Below are positions 7,916-16,419 of a stretch of 56,488 bases of DNA, in pieces. The stretch spans positions 1-56,488 of the forward strand of contig NZ_JACYXK010000012.1 of assembly GCF_014842975.1 (NCBI RefSeq), given 5' to 3'. Both the position numbers and the translations under genes were made by a program. The notes below the pieces were generated by a model that was not told where the DNA came from, did no database searches, and saw only the letters and a list, made by a program, of their open reading frames with translations. The DNA comes from Rhodanobacter sp. DHB23 (GTDB taxonomy: Bacteria > Pseudomonadota > Gammaproteobacteria > Xanthomonadales > Rhodanobacteraceae). Position 1 is the first letter of the stretch; each line of letters starts with the position of its first letter.

Positions 7916-7925
7916 TCCGAGGTTC

Positions 7926-9368
7926 CTAGGCGGCGCGGGCGCGCAGCAAGGCACGGATCGCGTCCATCACCCGTTGCACCGGCGCGCGGCGATAGTCCCA
8001 GCGCGGGTCGCTGTCGACCGGGTTGACCACCATCGTCGCATTGGCCTCGAACAGCAGCAGGTGGCCGGCGCGGTCGATGCCGAAGTCGATGCCGGCATAG
8101 TCGAGGCCGAGGACCTGTTCGATGTCGGCCAGGGTACGCAACTGGTCCCGGGTCAGCACCTGTTCCATGGCGGTGATGAAGCGTTCGTCCTCGCTCCGGT
8201 GCGCGGCGCTCCCGGCCATGTCGGCGCTGAAGTAATGCACCTTCCAGTCGTGCGATACGGCGGCATGCAGTGGATAGAGCGCATGGTCGATCATCATCAC
8301 GCGGTATTTGCGGATCTTGCCGTCGGTGCTGCTGGCGTCGAGATATTCGATCGCGATCAGCATTTCGCCCGGCAGCTTCGCCGTCGCCGTGGCCAGGTCC
8401 TCCGGCCGCTCGACGCGGACGAAATGGTGCCCGGTATGGAAACCCGGTGAACGCAGCAGGCAGGGAAAGGCGATGCCGTGGTCGGCCAGGATCGCGGCGG
8501 CGTCGGGCAGGGAGGCGCGCGGCAGCATCGCCATGTTCGGCGTGATCAGCCCCGGGATGGTGGCCAGCCGCCCGGCGTTGCCGGCCCGGCCGGTGGCCAG
8601 GACCGCCTCGGGCCGGTTGATGACGGGGGCCGTGCTGCGCGCCACCAGGGCCGCCGCGTCCCGTAGCGCCGCCGCCGCGAGATCGGCGTCGCCGATGGCA
8701 TTGAAGATCAGCCGGTGCGGCGGCAGTGGCGCTGTGGGATCGGCGAAATCGGCGAACAGCACGGTGGTCGCGAACAGGCGGTCGTCGATGTGCTGGCGGA
8801 TCGGCACCGCGCCGCCGACGCTCGAACCCAGCACCAGCAGTTCGATGGGTGCGGCCTCGCCGCGATAGGGATAGGCCAGGGTCGGACACTGGCGGAATCC
8901 CTTCTCGCGATAAGGCACGGCCGCGGCCTCGTCGCCCAGCCCGGCAAGGGTATGCGCCATGCCGCGGTTGGCCTCGATGCTGTCCGGAGCCAGCGCCAGG
9001 GCGGCGGCGAAATGGACGCGGGCTTCCTCGAATGCTTGCGCCTTCTGCAGGGAGGTGCCGAGATTGATCAGTCCGGTCGGATGGTCGGGGTGATGCTTGA
9101 CGGCCTCGCGATAAAGCGTGCGGGCCGCGCTGGTATAGCCCAGGCCGTCGAGCAGGGTGCCGAGGTTGTTGAGCAGGCCGGAATGGCCCGGCATCACCGC
9201 CAGCAGGGCGAGATAGGCCTCCCTGGCGTCGGCTTCGCGCCCGAGACGGGCCAGCAGGTCGGCGCGTCCGAGGCGCAGCTCGCCGGACGGGTCGCCCTCG
9301 GCGATGCGGCGCTCCAGCCGGTCGAGGTCGTCCAGCAGCTGCTGGCGGTATGGGAGCGGGGTGGCCAT
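7926..9368 (-). CDS. TPR protein with ATP-grasp-like C-terminal domain
   Basis: 480 residues from ATG 9368 (MATPLPYRQQLL). The frame is open further upstream, but that part is compositionally unlike protein. N-terminal half: tandem tetratricopeptide-type helices (about 10-165; LGREADAREAYLALLAVMPG, LLNNLGTLLDGLGYTSAART, LINLGTSLQKAQAFEEARVH). Middle: an alpha/beta region with IELLVLGSSVGGAVPIRQH. C-terminal part (about 290-475) resembles RimK/glutathione-synthetase ATP-grasp folds: FPCLLRSPGFHTGHHFV, ALYPLHAAVSHDWKVHYF, and DYAGIDFGIDRAGHLLLFEA followed by NATM, where E and N would bind Mg-ATP. The combination suggests a ligase acting on a peptide or protein bound by the TPR part. The substrate is unknown. 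Confidence 0.7.
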   Translation of the reverse strand: MATPLPYRQQLLDDLDRLERRIAEGDPSGELRLGRADLLARLGREADAREAYLALLAVMPGHSGLLNNLGTLLDGLGYTSAARTLYREAVKHHPDHPTGLINLGTSLQKAQAFEEARVHFAAALALAPDSIEANRGMAHTLAGLGDEAAAVPYREKGFRQCPTLAYPYRGEAAPIELLVLGSSVGGAVPIRQHIDDRLFATTVLFADFADPTAPLPPHRLIFNAIGDADLAAAALRDAAALVARSTAPVINRPEAVLATGRAGNAGRLATIPGLITPNMAMLPRASLPDAAAILADHGIAFPCLLRSPGFHTGHHFVRVERPEDLATATAKLPGEMLIAIEYLDASSTDGKIRKYRVMMIDHALYPLHAAVSHDWKVHYFSADMAGSAAHRSEDERFITAMEQVLTRDQLRTLADIEQVLGLDYAGIDFGIDRAGHLLLFEANATMVVNPVDSDPRWDYRRAPVQRVMDAIRALLRARAA

Positions 9369-9553
9369 GTCGGGCACGGGAATCGTCGGGGAGGGCGGAC
9401 CGGATCGGTGGCATTGTAGAGCGGTGTGCGTGGGCCGCCCGGCGAGCGATGTCCCTGCAGTCCGTGCGGCGGCCGGCATGCATGCCCTTCGTCCATCGCG
9501 CGGCGCGCGCGGTGCGGCTAGGCTGCCCGCATCTCCAGCCACGGACGCAACCC

Positions 9554-10108
9554 ATGCCTGCCCACCTGATGAACTACGTGATCATCGTGCCGTTGATGGC
9601 CCTGCTGATCTGGCGCCGCATCAGCCGCAACTTCGGCCGCCAGCCGATCCGGCGCGGACGCATGGTCGCGCGGATCGCGATCTTCGCGGTGATCGGCGGC
9701 CTGTTGATGCTCGCCGGCCTGAGTGACATCCGCCTGGCCGAGGGCCTGCTCGGCGGTGCGGTGACCGGCGCGGCGCTGGGCTTCGCCGGCCTGCGCCTGA
9801 CGCGCTTCGAGACCGATCCGGTGAAGGGCGACTGCTACGTGCCGAACCCGTGGATCGGCGCCGTGCTCACCGCGCTGCTGCTGGGCCGGCTGGTGTGGCG
9901 CTTCATGGCGCTGACGCCGCAGATGCAGCAGGCCAGCGCGCTGGCCGCCAGCGCACCGCCCGGCACGGACATGCAGATGGGCTACCAGGCCAGCCCGCTG
10001 ACGATGCTGCTGATCGGCCTGCTGGTGGGCTACTACATCGTCTATTTCGCCGGCCTGCTGGTGCATCACAAGCGTTACCGGCAATCGCATGCGACGACGG
10101 TCGCCTGA
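9554..10108 (+). CDS. Inner-membrane protein, CcdC/DUF1453-like
   Basis: 184 residues from ATG 9554 (or 9569). Four or five hydrophobic segments: MNYVIIVPLMALLIW, VARIAIFAVIGGLLMLAGL, LLGGAVTGAALGFAGLRL, WIGAVLTALLLGRLVW and LTMLLIGLLVGYYIVYFAGL, with a short basic tail. A loop RFETDPVKGDCYVPNPWIGA between the third and fourth segments looks like that of CcdC-type membrane proteins of unknown function; the family name is a weak recollection. No operon partners. Confidence 0.65.
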   Translation: MPAHLMNYVIIVPLMALLIWRRISRNFGRQPIRRGRMVARIAIFAVIGGLLMLAGLSDIRLAEGLLGGAVTGAALGFAGLRLTRFETDPVKGDCYVPNPWIGAVLTALLLGRLVWRFMALTPQMQQASALAASAPPGTDMQMGYQASPLTMLLIGLLVGYYIVYFAGLLVHHKRYRQSHATTVA

Positions 10109-10232
10109 CGGCCGTTGCAAGGCCTCTTGAAGCCGTCGGCTTCCGCCTGCGGCGCAAGCTTTTCCTGGCATCTGTTCAAGGGTTCCTGCGATCACGCAGG
10201 GCGTCCCTTCCACGAGTGGGAGGGCTCCGTGT

Positions 10233-10619
10233 TCAGGGCGCGACGCTGAAGTCGATCTCCAGCGGATACGGCACGGGTGCCGCCGGCGGCGCGGGCAGCG
10301 CCAGGCCGGCGAAATGCGCGGCCATGCAGTTGGCGGTCGGCGTGGCCGGCTGCACCGCGATGTGTTGCGGCCTGCCGTGCGCATCCACGTCCAGCACCAG
10401 CGTGAACGGCGACTTGTCGTTCCTGGAAGTGGCCAGGCAGCCCTTGTAGGCCGCCGCCGTGGAGCCGTCGATATGGCCCCACAGCGTCTTCTGGTAGGCC
10501 GGCCCGCTGGCGGCGGCCTCGGCCATCTTCGCGGCGTGCACGCGCGATTCGAAATCGCCGTCGCCGGCGGTGGCCGGCGTGGCGCCCAGCAGCAGGGCGA
10601 GGGCAAGGACGGTGGACAT
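10233..10619 (-). CDS. Small exported hypothetical protein
   Basis: 128 residues from ATG 10619. Signal peptide MSTVLALALLLGATPATAGD with likely cleavage after ATA at about 18. The mature part has DFESRVHAAKMAEAAASG, two cysteines (about C61 and C98), and PFTLVLDVDAHGRPQHIAVQ, which recalls the strand-turn-strand of TonB C-terminal folds (VDAxGRPxxI). It may therefore be a stand-alone TonB-like or periplasmic protein, but this is not certain. It is 38 bp downstream of the EAL-domain gene and on the same strand, so they may be co-transcribed. Confidence 0.6.
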   Translation of the reverse strand: MSTVLALALLLGATPATAGDGDFESRVHAAKMAEAAASGPAYQKTLWGHIDGSTAAAYKGCLATSRNDKSPFTLVLDVDAHGRPQHIAVQPATPTANCMAAHFAGLALPAPPAAPVPYPLEIDFSVAP

Positions 10620-10657
10620 GGCGTGCGTGGTTCCTGCAGCGGCGGGCTGCCGGAACC

Positions 10658-12457
10658 TTAGCAGCTCGCCCCGTCGCGGGCGGCCTGACCGCGCAGCCAG
10701 CCGGCGACTTCCGCGGCGGGCATCGGCATGGCGATGTGGTAGCCCTGCACTTCGTCGCACTCCATGTCGCGCACCGCGGCGAGCACGCTGGCGGTTTCCA
10801 CGCCTTCCATCACCACGCGGAAGCCGAGCTCGTGGCCCAGCGCCACCATCGCGCGCACGATGGCGGCGTCGTGCCGGCGGTTGCCGAGGCCGCGCACCAG
10901 CGACTGGTCGATCTTCAGGCTGCTGGCCGGCATGCGGCGCAGCGCGTCGAGGTTGCTGTAGCCGATGCCGAAGTCGTCGATGGCGATGCCCACGCCGGCT
11001 TCGCGCAGGGCGACCAGGGCGTTGCGGGTGAGTTCGTTGTGGTAGATCGCGGTGCCCTCGGTGAACTCCAGCTCCAGCCGGTTGAGCGGCACGCCGTGGC
11101 GCCGCGCCGCCGCGGCAAGGCGCGATTCCAGCGTGGCGTCGAGGTCGATGCTGGAGACGTTGAGCGACAGCCGCACGTCCAGCCCTTCGCGCTGCCAGGC
11201 GGCCAGCTGCGCCAGGCCGTGGTCGAACACCCAGTCGGTCAGCCCGCGGATCAGGCCGGCCTGCTCGGCCAGCGGCACGAAGGTGCCGGGCGATACCGGG
11301 CCCAGCGTGGGATGGCGCCAGCGCGCCAATGCCTCCAGCGCCACGCAGCGGTTGTTTTCCAGCGCCACGCGCGGCTGGTAGTGCAGTTCCAGTTCCGTGC
11401 CGTCCGACAGCGCGGCCGCCAGCTCGGTGACCAGGAAGAATTCCTGCCGCTGGCGCTCGTCGTCGCTGCGGTTGTACACGGTCCAGCCGCTGGGCGTGCC
11501 CATGGCGATCCACGAGGCGTTCATCACCCGGCGCAGCGGGTCGCCGCCGCGCAGTTCGTGCGCCTCGACCTCCAGCAGGCCCACGCCGGGCTGCAGGCTG
11601 AGCGTGATGCCCAGGCAATCCACCGGCTCGCGCAGCGCCGCGACCAGTGCGTCCAGCCGCGCGGGCGACGGCGCGCCATGCGCACCGGGCAGCAGCACGG
11701 CCAGGCGGGTCGGCGCCACCATGTAGAGCTGCATGCCCGGCGTCGTCCACGCCTGCACGCGCTCGGCGGTGGCGCGCACCAGCGCGTCGGCATAGGTATG
11801 GCCCATCGCGCGCACGAAGGCGTTGAAGCGCGCCACGGGGGCGATCTCTATCGCCGTCAGCCAGGCCGTGCCGACGCCATGCGCCAGTTGCGCGGCGAGG
11901 TCGGCGAAGAACGCATAGCGATGCGGCAGCCGCGTGGAAGGGTCGATGCGGTTGAGGTAGCTGCGCAATGCCGCGCCGGTGCCGGCCAGGGCCGCGGCGT
12001 CGCGCAGGGCGGCCTGCTCGCCGTTGGCCAGGGCGAGGCGCGGGCGCCGGTCGACCACGAACAGCACGCCCAGCCGCTGTCCGTCCAGGCCGAACACCGG
12101 CTCGCAGGCGAAGAAGCCGACCGTGGCGTGCGCCGGGTCGGTGCCGGGGGCAAGGAAGCGGGCATCTTCGCGGGCATCGGCCACGATTTCGGCGACACCG
12201 TGGTGCGCGATCCTGCGGCAGGCGGCCAGCAGCGTGTCGTCCAGCGCCAGCGTGCCCGACTGGCCGGGCGGGGTGTACCAGAAGGTGCTGCCATCACCCA
12301 GCAGCAGCGCCACCAGCGGCACGCCCAGCGCATGGGTCGCCAGCCGCGCCACGGCTTCGAAGCCGGGCAGGGCGTGCTGCTCGGCGGCAGCGCCGCCCGG
12401 CGGCGCGTGATCGGCGTCGGTTTGCCCGACGGAGGGCAAACCCCGCGAGATTTCCAT
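10658..12457 (-). CDS. Cyclic-di-GMP phosphodiesterase (GAF-like, degenerate GGDEF, EAL)
   Basis: About 599 residues from ATG 12457, preceded by AGGGGGATGGGACG (a further in-frame ATG at 12487 has no such site). Order: GAF-like sensor (about 25-165; VPLVALLLGDGSTFWYTPP); GGDEF-fold domain whose GGDEF signature is lost (APTRLAVLLPGA), so no cyclase activity is expected; EAL domain (about 355-590). The EAL site is complete: ALEALARW, SLNVSS, ELEFTEG, IDDFGIGYS, LKIDQS, VVMEGVET and VQGYHIAMPMP. It should hydrolyse c-di-GMP, with the GAF and degenerate GGDEF parts as sensors. No membrane segments, so cytoplasmic. Confidence 0.9.
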   Translation of the reverse strand: MEISRGLPSVGQTDADHAPPGGAAAEQHALPGFEAVARLATHALGVPLVALLLGDGSTFWYTPPGQSGTLALDDTLLAACRRIAHHGVAEIVADAREDARFLAPGTDPAHATVGFFACEPVFGLDGQRLGVLFVVDRRPRLALANGEQAALRDAAALAGTGAALRSYLNRIDPSTRLPHRYAFFADLAAQLAHGVGTAWLTAIEIAPVARFNAFVRAMGHTYADALVRATAERVQAWTTPGMQLYMVAPTRLAVLLPGAHGAPSPARLDALVAALREPVDCLGITLSLQPGVGLLEVEAHELRGGDPLRRVMNASWIAMGTPSGWTVYNRSDDERQRQEFFLVTELAAALSDGTELELHYQPRVALENNRCVALEALARWRHPTLGPVSPGTFVPLAEQAGLIRGLTDWVFDHGLAQLAAWQREGLDVRLSLNVSSIDLDATLESRLAAAARRHGVPLNRLELEFTEGTAIYHNELTRNALVALREAGVGIAIDDFGIGYSNLDALRRMPASSLKIDQSLVRGLGNRRHDAAIVRAMVALGHELGFRVVMEGVETASVLAAVRDMECDEVQGYHIAMPMPAAEVAGWLRGQAARDGASC

Positions 12458-12533
12458 CGTCCCATCCCCCTGTATGCGCGACCGCATGGTGCAGCCATGG
12501 CAGGCTACTGCGCCGTCGGTGGGGTGGCAATGC

Positions 12534-13652
12534 TCAGTCGACGCGGTGCGGCAGCGCCAGGTAGGCCTCGCTCTGCATCTCGATCAGGCGCGACTCGGTG
12601 CGGCCGAATTCGGCGCGGTGGCGCTCGCCGTCGTACAGCTCGGTGATCGGGGCGGCGGCGGAGAGGATGAGCTTGACGTGGCGGTCGTAGAACTCGTCGA
12701 CCAGTTGCACGAAGCGCTTGGCGGCGTCCTCGCTGTAGGCGTTGAACTGCGGCACGTCGGAGACGATGACCGCGGGGCCGGCCTTGGCCAGCGCGATGTA
12801 GTCGGCTACCGCGCGTGGGCCTTCGCACAGGGCGGCGAAGTCGAACCACAGGATGTTGTCGGCGCGCTTGCGCAGCGGGATGGCGCGGCCGTTCACCTCC
12901 AGCAAGCCGCCCTCGACGGTGGTGCCCTGGGCGTGGCCGCGGAAGATGCGCTCCATCGCGCGCTGCGCCTCGGCGCCGGGCGGCGTGTAGTACACCGCCG
13001 CCTGGGCCAGCGCGCGCAGGCGCCAGTCGCGCGTGGAAGCCATCTCGACCACGTGGCAGTGCTGCTGCAGCAGGGCGATGGCCGGCAGGAAGCGCGCGCG
13101 CTGCAGGCCGTCCCGGTAGAGGTTTTCCGGCGCGGTGTTGGAGGTGGTGACCAACGCCACGCCGCGCGCGATCAGGCATTCCAGCAGGCGGCCGAGGATC
13201 ATCGCGTCGCCGATGTCGCTGACCAGGAACTCGTCCAGGCACAGCACGCGGCAGCGCGCGGCCAGGCCGGCGGCCACTTCGGCCAGCGGATCCTGGCGTT
13301 CGCCCAGCTCGCGCAGGCGCTCGTGCACCTCCTGCATGAAGCGGTGGAAGTGCCGGCGCAGCACGGTGCCGCGTGGCAGGCTGGCGGCGAACAGGTCCAT
13401 CAGGAAGGTCTTGCCGCGGCCCACCGTGCCCCACAGGTACAAGCCCTGCGGCGCCGGCGCGGGTTCGCTGGCGAGCAGCGATTTCAGGCGGCCGAACAGG
13501 CCGCCGTCGCGTGGCGCGGCGGCGCACAGCGCGGCATGCAGGCGGTCGAACTCGGGCAGCACCGCGAGCTGGGTGGGATCGGACTCCCAGCGGTGCGCGG
13601 CCACGCCTTCCTGGTAGCGCACGCCGGGGGCGGGCGAGAGGGTTTCGCTCAT
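12534..13652 (-). CDS. zapE: Cell division ATPase ZapE (AFG1 family)
   Basis: 372 residues from ATG 13652. AAA-type P-loop ATPase of the AFG1/ZapE family, which acts at the division ring in E. coli and in protein quality control elsewhere. Walker A GTVGRGKT at 75-82, family motif HFHRFMQEVH just after, Walker B RVLCLDEFLVSDIGDA near 135-150, sensor VALVTTSNTAPENLYRDGLQ, and C-terminal SDVPQFNAYSEDAAKRFVQL and LVDEFYDRHVKL. Length fits the family. The short leftward gene 13696-13965 lies upstream, 43 bp away. Confidence 0.93.
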   Translation of the reverse strand: MSETLSPAPGVRYQEGVAAHRWESDPTQLAVLPEFDRLHAALCAAAPRDGGLFGRLKSLLASEPAPAPQGLYLWGTVGRGKTFLMDLFAASLPRGTVLRRHFHRFMQEVHERLRELGERQDPLAEVAAGLAARCRVLCLDEFLVSDIGDAMILGRLLECLIARGVALVTTSNTAPENLYRDGLQRARFLPAIALLQQHCHVVEMASTRDWRLRALAQAAVYYTPPGAEAQRAMERIFRGHAQGTTVEGGLLEVNGRAIPLRKRADNILWFDFAALCEGPRAVADYIALAKAGPAVIVSDVPQFNAYSEDAAKRFVQLVDEFYDRHVKLILSAAAPITELYDGERHRAEFGRTESRLIEMQSEAYLALPHRVD

Positions 13653-13695
13653 GCGGCGGTCACCGGCATCGACGGCCCGTGCCGCCGCGATGCGC

Positions 13696-13965
13696 TCAGA
13701 AGATTTCCTTGATGTCGACCACCTGGCCGTGGGCAACGTAGATCTGCACGGTCTTGTTGCCCTGCACGTAGTCGAGCCGATAGGCGAGCACGGCGCCGTA
13801 GACGTTCTGCACTTCGGTCCTGCTCACGGGCGCGCCGGCGATCGCGGTCACCTTTTCTTCCGAGTCCCCGACCGTGACGACCTTGGAGCCGAAGCGCACG
13901 GTGTCCGCGGCCAGCGCCTGGAAGCTGAGCAACAGGCCGGCCGCCAATACGATCCATCGTTTCAT
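13696..13965 (-). CDS. Small periplasmic protein, DUF2845-like
   Basis: 89 residues from ATG 13965, with GAGGGCA six bases upstream. Signal peptide MKRWIVLAAGLLLSFQALAA. The mature part reads FGSKVVTVGDSEEKVTAIAG, then YRLDYVQGNKTVQIYVAHGQ and VVDIKEIF: a compact beta-alpha-beta fold like the DUF2845 family (VGDSxxKVxxxxGxP motif). Function unknown. Same strand as zapE and the upstream hydrolase. Confidence 0.7.
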   Translation of the reverse strand: MKRWIVLAAGLLLSFQALAADTVRFGSKVVTVGDSEEKVTAIAGAPVSRTEVQNVYGAVLAYRLDYVQGNKTVQIYVAHGQVVDIKEIF

Positions 13966-14017
13966 GACATTGCCCTCTGGGGTGGGAGTGGCCGGATTAT
14001 AGGGCGGCCCGCCGCGC

Positions 14018-14701
14018 TCAGCCGCGTGGCGGCGGCAGCCAGTCGGCGATGGCATGCTTCACCGCGCCGCGCAGGTCCATCAGGCGGCGATGGAAGAAAT
14101 GGCCGGCCTCGGGCATGCGGATCAGCTCGGGCGGCCTGTCCATCGCGGCGATCCAGTCGAACACCGCCTGCGGCTCCACCACTTCGTCGGCTTCGCCCAT
14201 CACCACCAGCCACGGGCAGGCGGGCAGGGCGTCGCCCATCGTCCAGCGGCCCACCGGCGGCGCGATGCTGACCAGCGCGTCGGCCTGCAGCCGCACCGCG
14301 CTGCGGATGGTGACGTAGCTGCCGAAGGAGAACCCGGCCAGCCACAGCGCGTCGCCGGGGCGCACGCGGCGCAGCCAGGCCACCACGGCGGCGAGGTCCT
14401 CGCTTTCGCCGATGCCGTCGTCGTAGCTGCCTTCGGAGGCGCCGGTGCCGCGGAAGTTGAAGCGCACGGTGTCCAGCCCCGACTCGCGCAGCGCGCGCTC
14501 CACCATCGTCACCACCTTGTTGTGCATGGTGCCGCCCTGCACGGGGTTGGGATGGCAGACCACGGCCACGCCGCGGCGCGCATCGGCGCGTTCGGCCAGG
14601 TCGGTGAGGACCTCGAGCTTGCCGGCCGGGCCGGTGAGCGCGAAGCTGGCGGCTTGGTCGGGGAAGCTGGCGGGGTCGTCGGGAAGCGCGGTGGGAGTCA
14701 T
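14018..14701 (-). CDS. Alpha/beta hydrolase (serine hydrolase)
   Basis: 227 residues from ATG 14701. Alpha/beta-hydrolase fold: CHPNPVQGGTMHNKVV (oxyanion region), VRFNFRGTGASEGSYDDG, nucleophile elbow LAGFSFGSY (Ser at about 131), acid VMGEADEVV, and His in MPEAGHFFHRRL. This arrangement is typical of the short dienelactone-hydrolase/CocE-like hydrolases of proteobacteria annotated simply as alpha/beta hydrolase. The substrate is unknown. It diverges from the AcpH-like gene with a 60-bp shared promoter region. Confidence 0.85.
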   Translation of the reverse strand: MTPTALPDDPASFPDQAASFALTGPAGKLEVLTDLAERADARRGVAVVCHPNPVQGGTMHNKVVTMVERALRESGLDTVRFNFRGTGASEGSYDDGIGESEDLAAVVAWLRRVRPGDALWLAGFSFGSYVTIRSAVRLQADALVSIAPPVGRWTMGDALPACPWLVVMGEADEVVEPQAVFDWIAAMDRPPELIRMPEAGHFFHRRLMDLRGAVKHAIADWLPPPRG

Positions 14702-14761
14702 GCCGAAGATGATAGCCGCCGGCGCGGCCGTCCGCCCCCGGCGACGCACGGGCGAGGTTCG

Positions 14762-15355
14762 GTGAACCATCTGGCGCACCTGCTGCTCGCCGGCGACGAC
14801 GAGGCGTTGCGTCTGGGGGGGCTGCTCGGCGACTTCGTGCATGGCGTGCCCGATCCGGCGCTGCCGCCGCGCGTGGCGCTGGGCATCCGGCTGCACCGTG
14901 CCATCGACAGCCATACCGACCGCCATCCGGAAGTGGCGGCCGCGCGGGCGCGCTTCGCGCCGCCGTACCGGCGCTATGCCGGGATTGCGCTGGACCTGTG
15001 GTTCGACCATTGCCTGGCGCGCGATTTCGCGCATTGGAGCGCCATGCCGCTGGCGGCCTTCTCGGATGCCGCACGCGAATTGCTGTGGCGCCACGATGCG
15101 CAGTTGCCGCCGGCCCTGCGCCGCTTCCGCGCCTACATGGATGCGCACGACCTGCCGGCGGGCTATGCGCGGCGCGAGGAGATCGGGCGGGCGCTGGACG
15201 GCGTCGCCGGGCGGTTGCGGCGGGACAACCCGCTGGGCCGGATGCTGCCGCTGCTGGTAGCGCTGGATGCGCCGTTGCGGGGGCATTTCGGGGCGTTCTT
15301 TCCGCGGTTGCGGGAGTTTGCGCGGGAATGGGTCGGGGAGAACGCGGAGGGGTGA
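14762..15355 (+). CDS. ACP phosphodiesterase-like protein (AcpH family)
   Basis: 197 residues from GTG 14762 (GCGAGGTTCG upstream). The start reads (M)NHLAHLLLAGDDEALRLGG, matching the MNxLAH start of acyl-carrier-protein phosphodiesterases. LLGDFVHG, LHRAIDSHTDRHP (metal-binding His/Asp), and LDLWFDHCLARDF follow. AcpH removes the 4'-phosphopantetheine from holo-ACP in E. coli. The upstream ATGs in the same frame belong to DNA coding for the divergent hydrolase, so the GTG is preferred. Confidence 0.82.
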   Translation: MNHLAHLLLAGDDEALRLGGLLGDFVHGVPDPALPPRVALGIRLHRAIDSHTDRHPEVAAARARFAPPYRRYAGIALDLWFDHCLARDFAHWSAMPLAAFSDAARELLWRHDAQLPPALRRFRAYMDAHDLPAGYARREEIGRALDGVAGRLRRDNPLGRMLPLLVALDAPLRGHFGAFFPRLREFAREWVGENAEG

Positions 15356-15410
15356 GGGGTTTTCTTTCCGCTTGTACTTTGTAGAGAGGGGGGATCAAAG
15401 CAATTTCGCC

Positions 15411-15460
15411 GCGAGGGTGGGCCCTCTCCCAAACCCTCTCCCGCAGGCGGGAGAGGAGCG
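15411..15460. repeat. Intergenic GC-rich palindrome
   Basis: CCTCTCCCGC-AG-GCGGGAGAGG (15435-15456) preceded by GGTGGGCCCTCTCCCAAACC. It belongs to the same family as 24403-24428 and the 2361-2490 region. No coding sense. Confidence 0.65.
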
Positions 15461-15466
15461 AACGAA

Positions 15467-15488
15467 AACGCCGCCCAAGGGCGGCGTT
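15467..15488 (-). terminator. Rho-independent terminator of the cytochrome c gene
   Basis: AACGCCGCCC-TT-GGGCGGCGTT read on the minus strand, a perfect 10-bp stem, followed by TTCG with the U-tract TTTT overlapping the stem base. It starts 25 bp after the cytochrome stop at 15514 and could also serve the convergent AcpH-like gene. Confidence 0.8.
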
Positions 15489-15513
15489 TGCTTTGACCTG
15501 ATTGAAGCTGGGC

Positions 15514-16035
15514 TTACTTGGCCTGGCCAACGATCCAGGTCACCGCGGCCTTCACCTGCGCGTCGGTAAGCGCAGGGTTGCCGCCCTTGGCCGGCATGAA
15601 GTTGCCGTCGGGGCCGTGGTAGCCGTCGGTGGCGTGCTTGATCAGGGTGTCCAGGCCCTCGGCGATGCGCGGTGCCCACATGGCCTTGTCGCCCACCTTG
15701 GGCGCGCCGGCGACGCCGGCGGTGTGGCAGCTGGTGCACAGGTTGTCGAAGATGGTCTTGCCGTCGGTGGTGCCGCCGTAGGCGACCTGCGAGGCGGCGG
15801 CCTTGGCGGCGGCGTCGGCCGCGGCCTGCATGGCGGCGCGGCCGGTGTTGCCGGCGTACGCCGCGCCGGCGGGCGCGATGCGCGCGTCGACCTGCGCCTG
15901 TACGTTCGGGTCGACTTCCTTGGGTTCGTGGTTGTAGATGGCCAGCGCGACCAGGATCAGCAGCACGGTCAATGCCAGCAGTCCGCTGATCATTTTGGCG
16001 AACTGGCGCATGAAGCCACGGTCGGAATCGTTCAT
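15514..16035 (-). CDS. Membrane-anchored class I cytochrome c (c5-like)
   Basis: 173 residues from ATG 16035; an in-frame GTG at 16047 with GGAG seven bases upstream is an equal candidate. One N-terminal membrane segment (about 14-36, MISGLLALTVLLILVALAIY) that probably stays as an anchor. A linker rich in Ala follows, then the haem domain: CTSCH near 100-104, WAPRIAEGLDTLIKHATDGY, and the axial Met in GNFMPAKGG. It resembles the cytochrome c5 family. The role is electron transfer at the periplasmic face. It ends in a clear terminator and stands alone. Confidence 0.88.
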   Translation of the reverse strand: MNDSDRGFMRQFAKMISGLLALTVLLILVALAIYNHEPKEVDPNVQAQVDARIAPAGAAYAGNTGRAAMQAAADAAAKAAASQVAYGGTTDGKTIFDNLCTSCHTAGVAGAPKVGDKAMWAPRIAEGLDTLIKHATDGYHGPDGNFMPAKGGNPALTDAQVKAAVTWIVGQAK

Positions 16036-16419
16036 GGAACCGCTCACGTAGGTACTCCAAGTCGATGATCGTGCGGAAGGCCCCTGCGGCACCCGGCAGG
16101 CCGATGGCCGCCATGCGCCCGCACCCGGCACGGCGGTAGTGCGGCGGGCAAGTGCATCGTCCGGAGTATAGACGATGCCGCCGGCAAGTTTGGAACCGTG
16201 GCGGCGGACGTTTGTCCAAGCCCCGCGGCGGTGGCGGTGGTCCTTGTCATTTGCCTGCCTTTGCATCTCTCCGTGCCATCGGTCATGCCCCACCCCTGAC
16301 CACTGGCATTGTTCCGTTTCGTTGCACTGCACCTATGCTTTGCCACAATCAGCCGACCGCAGCCGCGTCGGCACGGGTCCCCCCCAGTCGGCACCGCATC
16401 CACCTCGGGAGTTTTCTGC
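16036..16419. promoter_or_regulatory. Divergent intergenic region (cytochrome c / efflux operon)
   Basis: 384 bases with no gene that I can support. It must hold the promoters for the leftward cytochrome gene and the rightward efflux operon. A TATACT-like -10 sequence is present on the minus strand (AGTATA at 16165-16170) without a good -35. A run of seven C (16379-16385) lies about 35 bases before the adaptor start. No operator could be picked with confidence and no regulator gene is adjacent. Confidence 0.35.

Noticed and set aside
15411..15460. CRISPR repeat
   Set aside because: The palindrome is not arrayed with spacers; copies are single and dispersed in spacers between genes.
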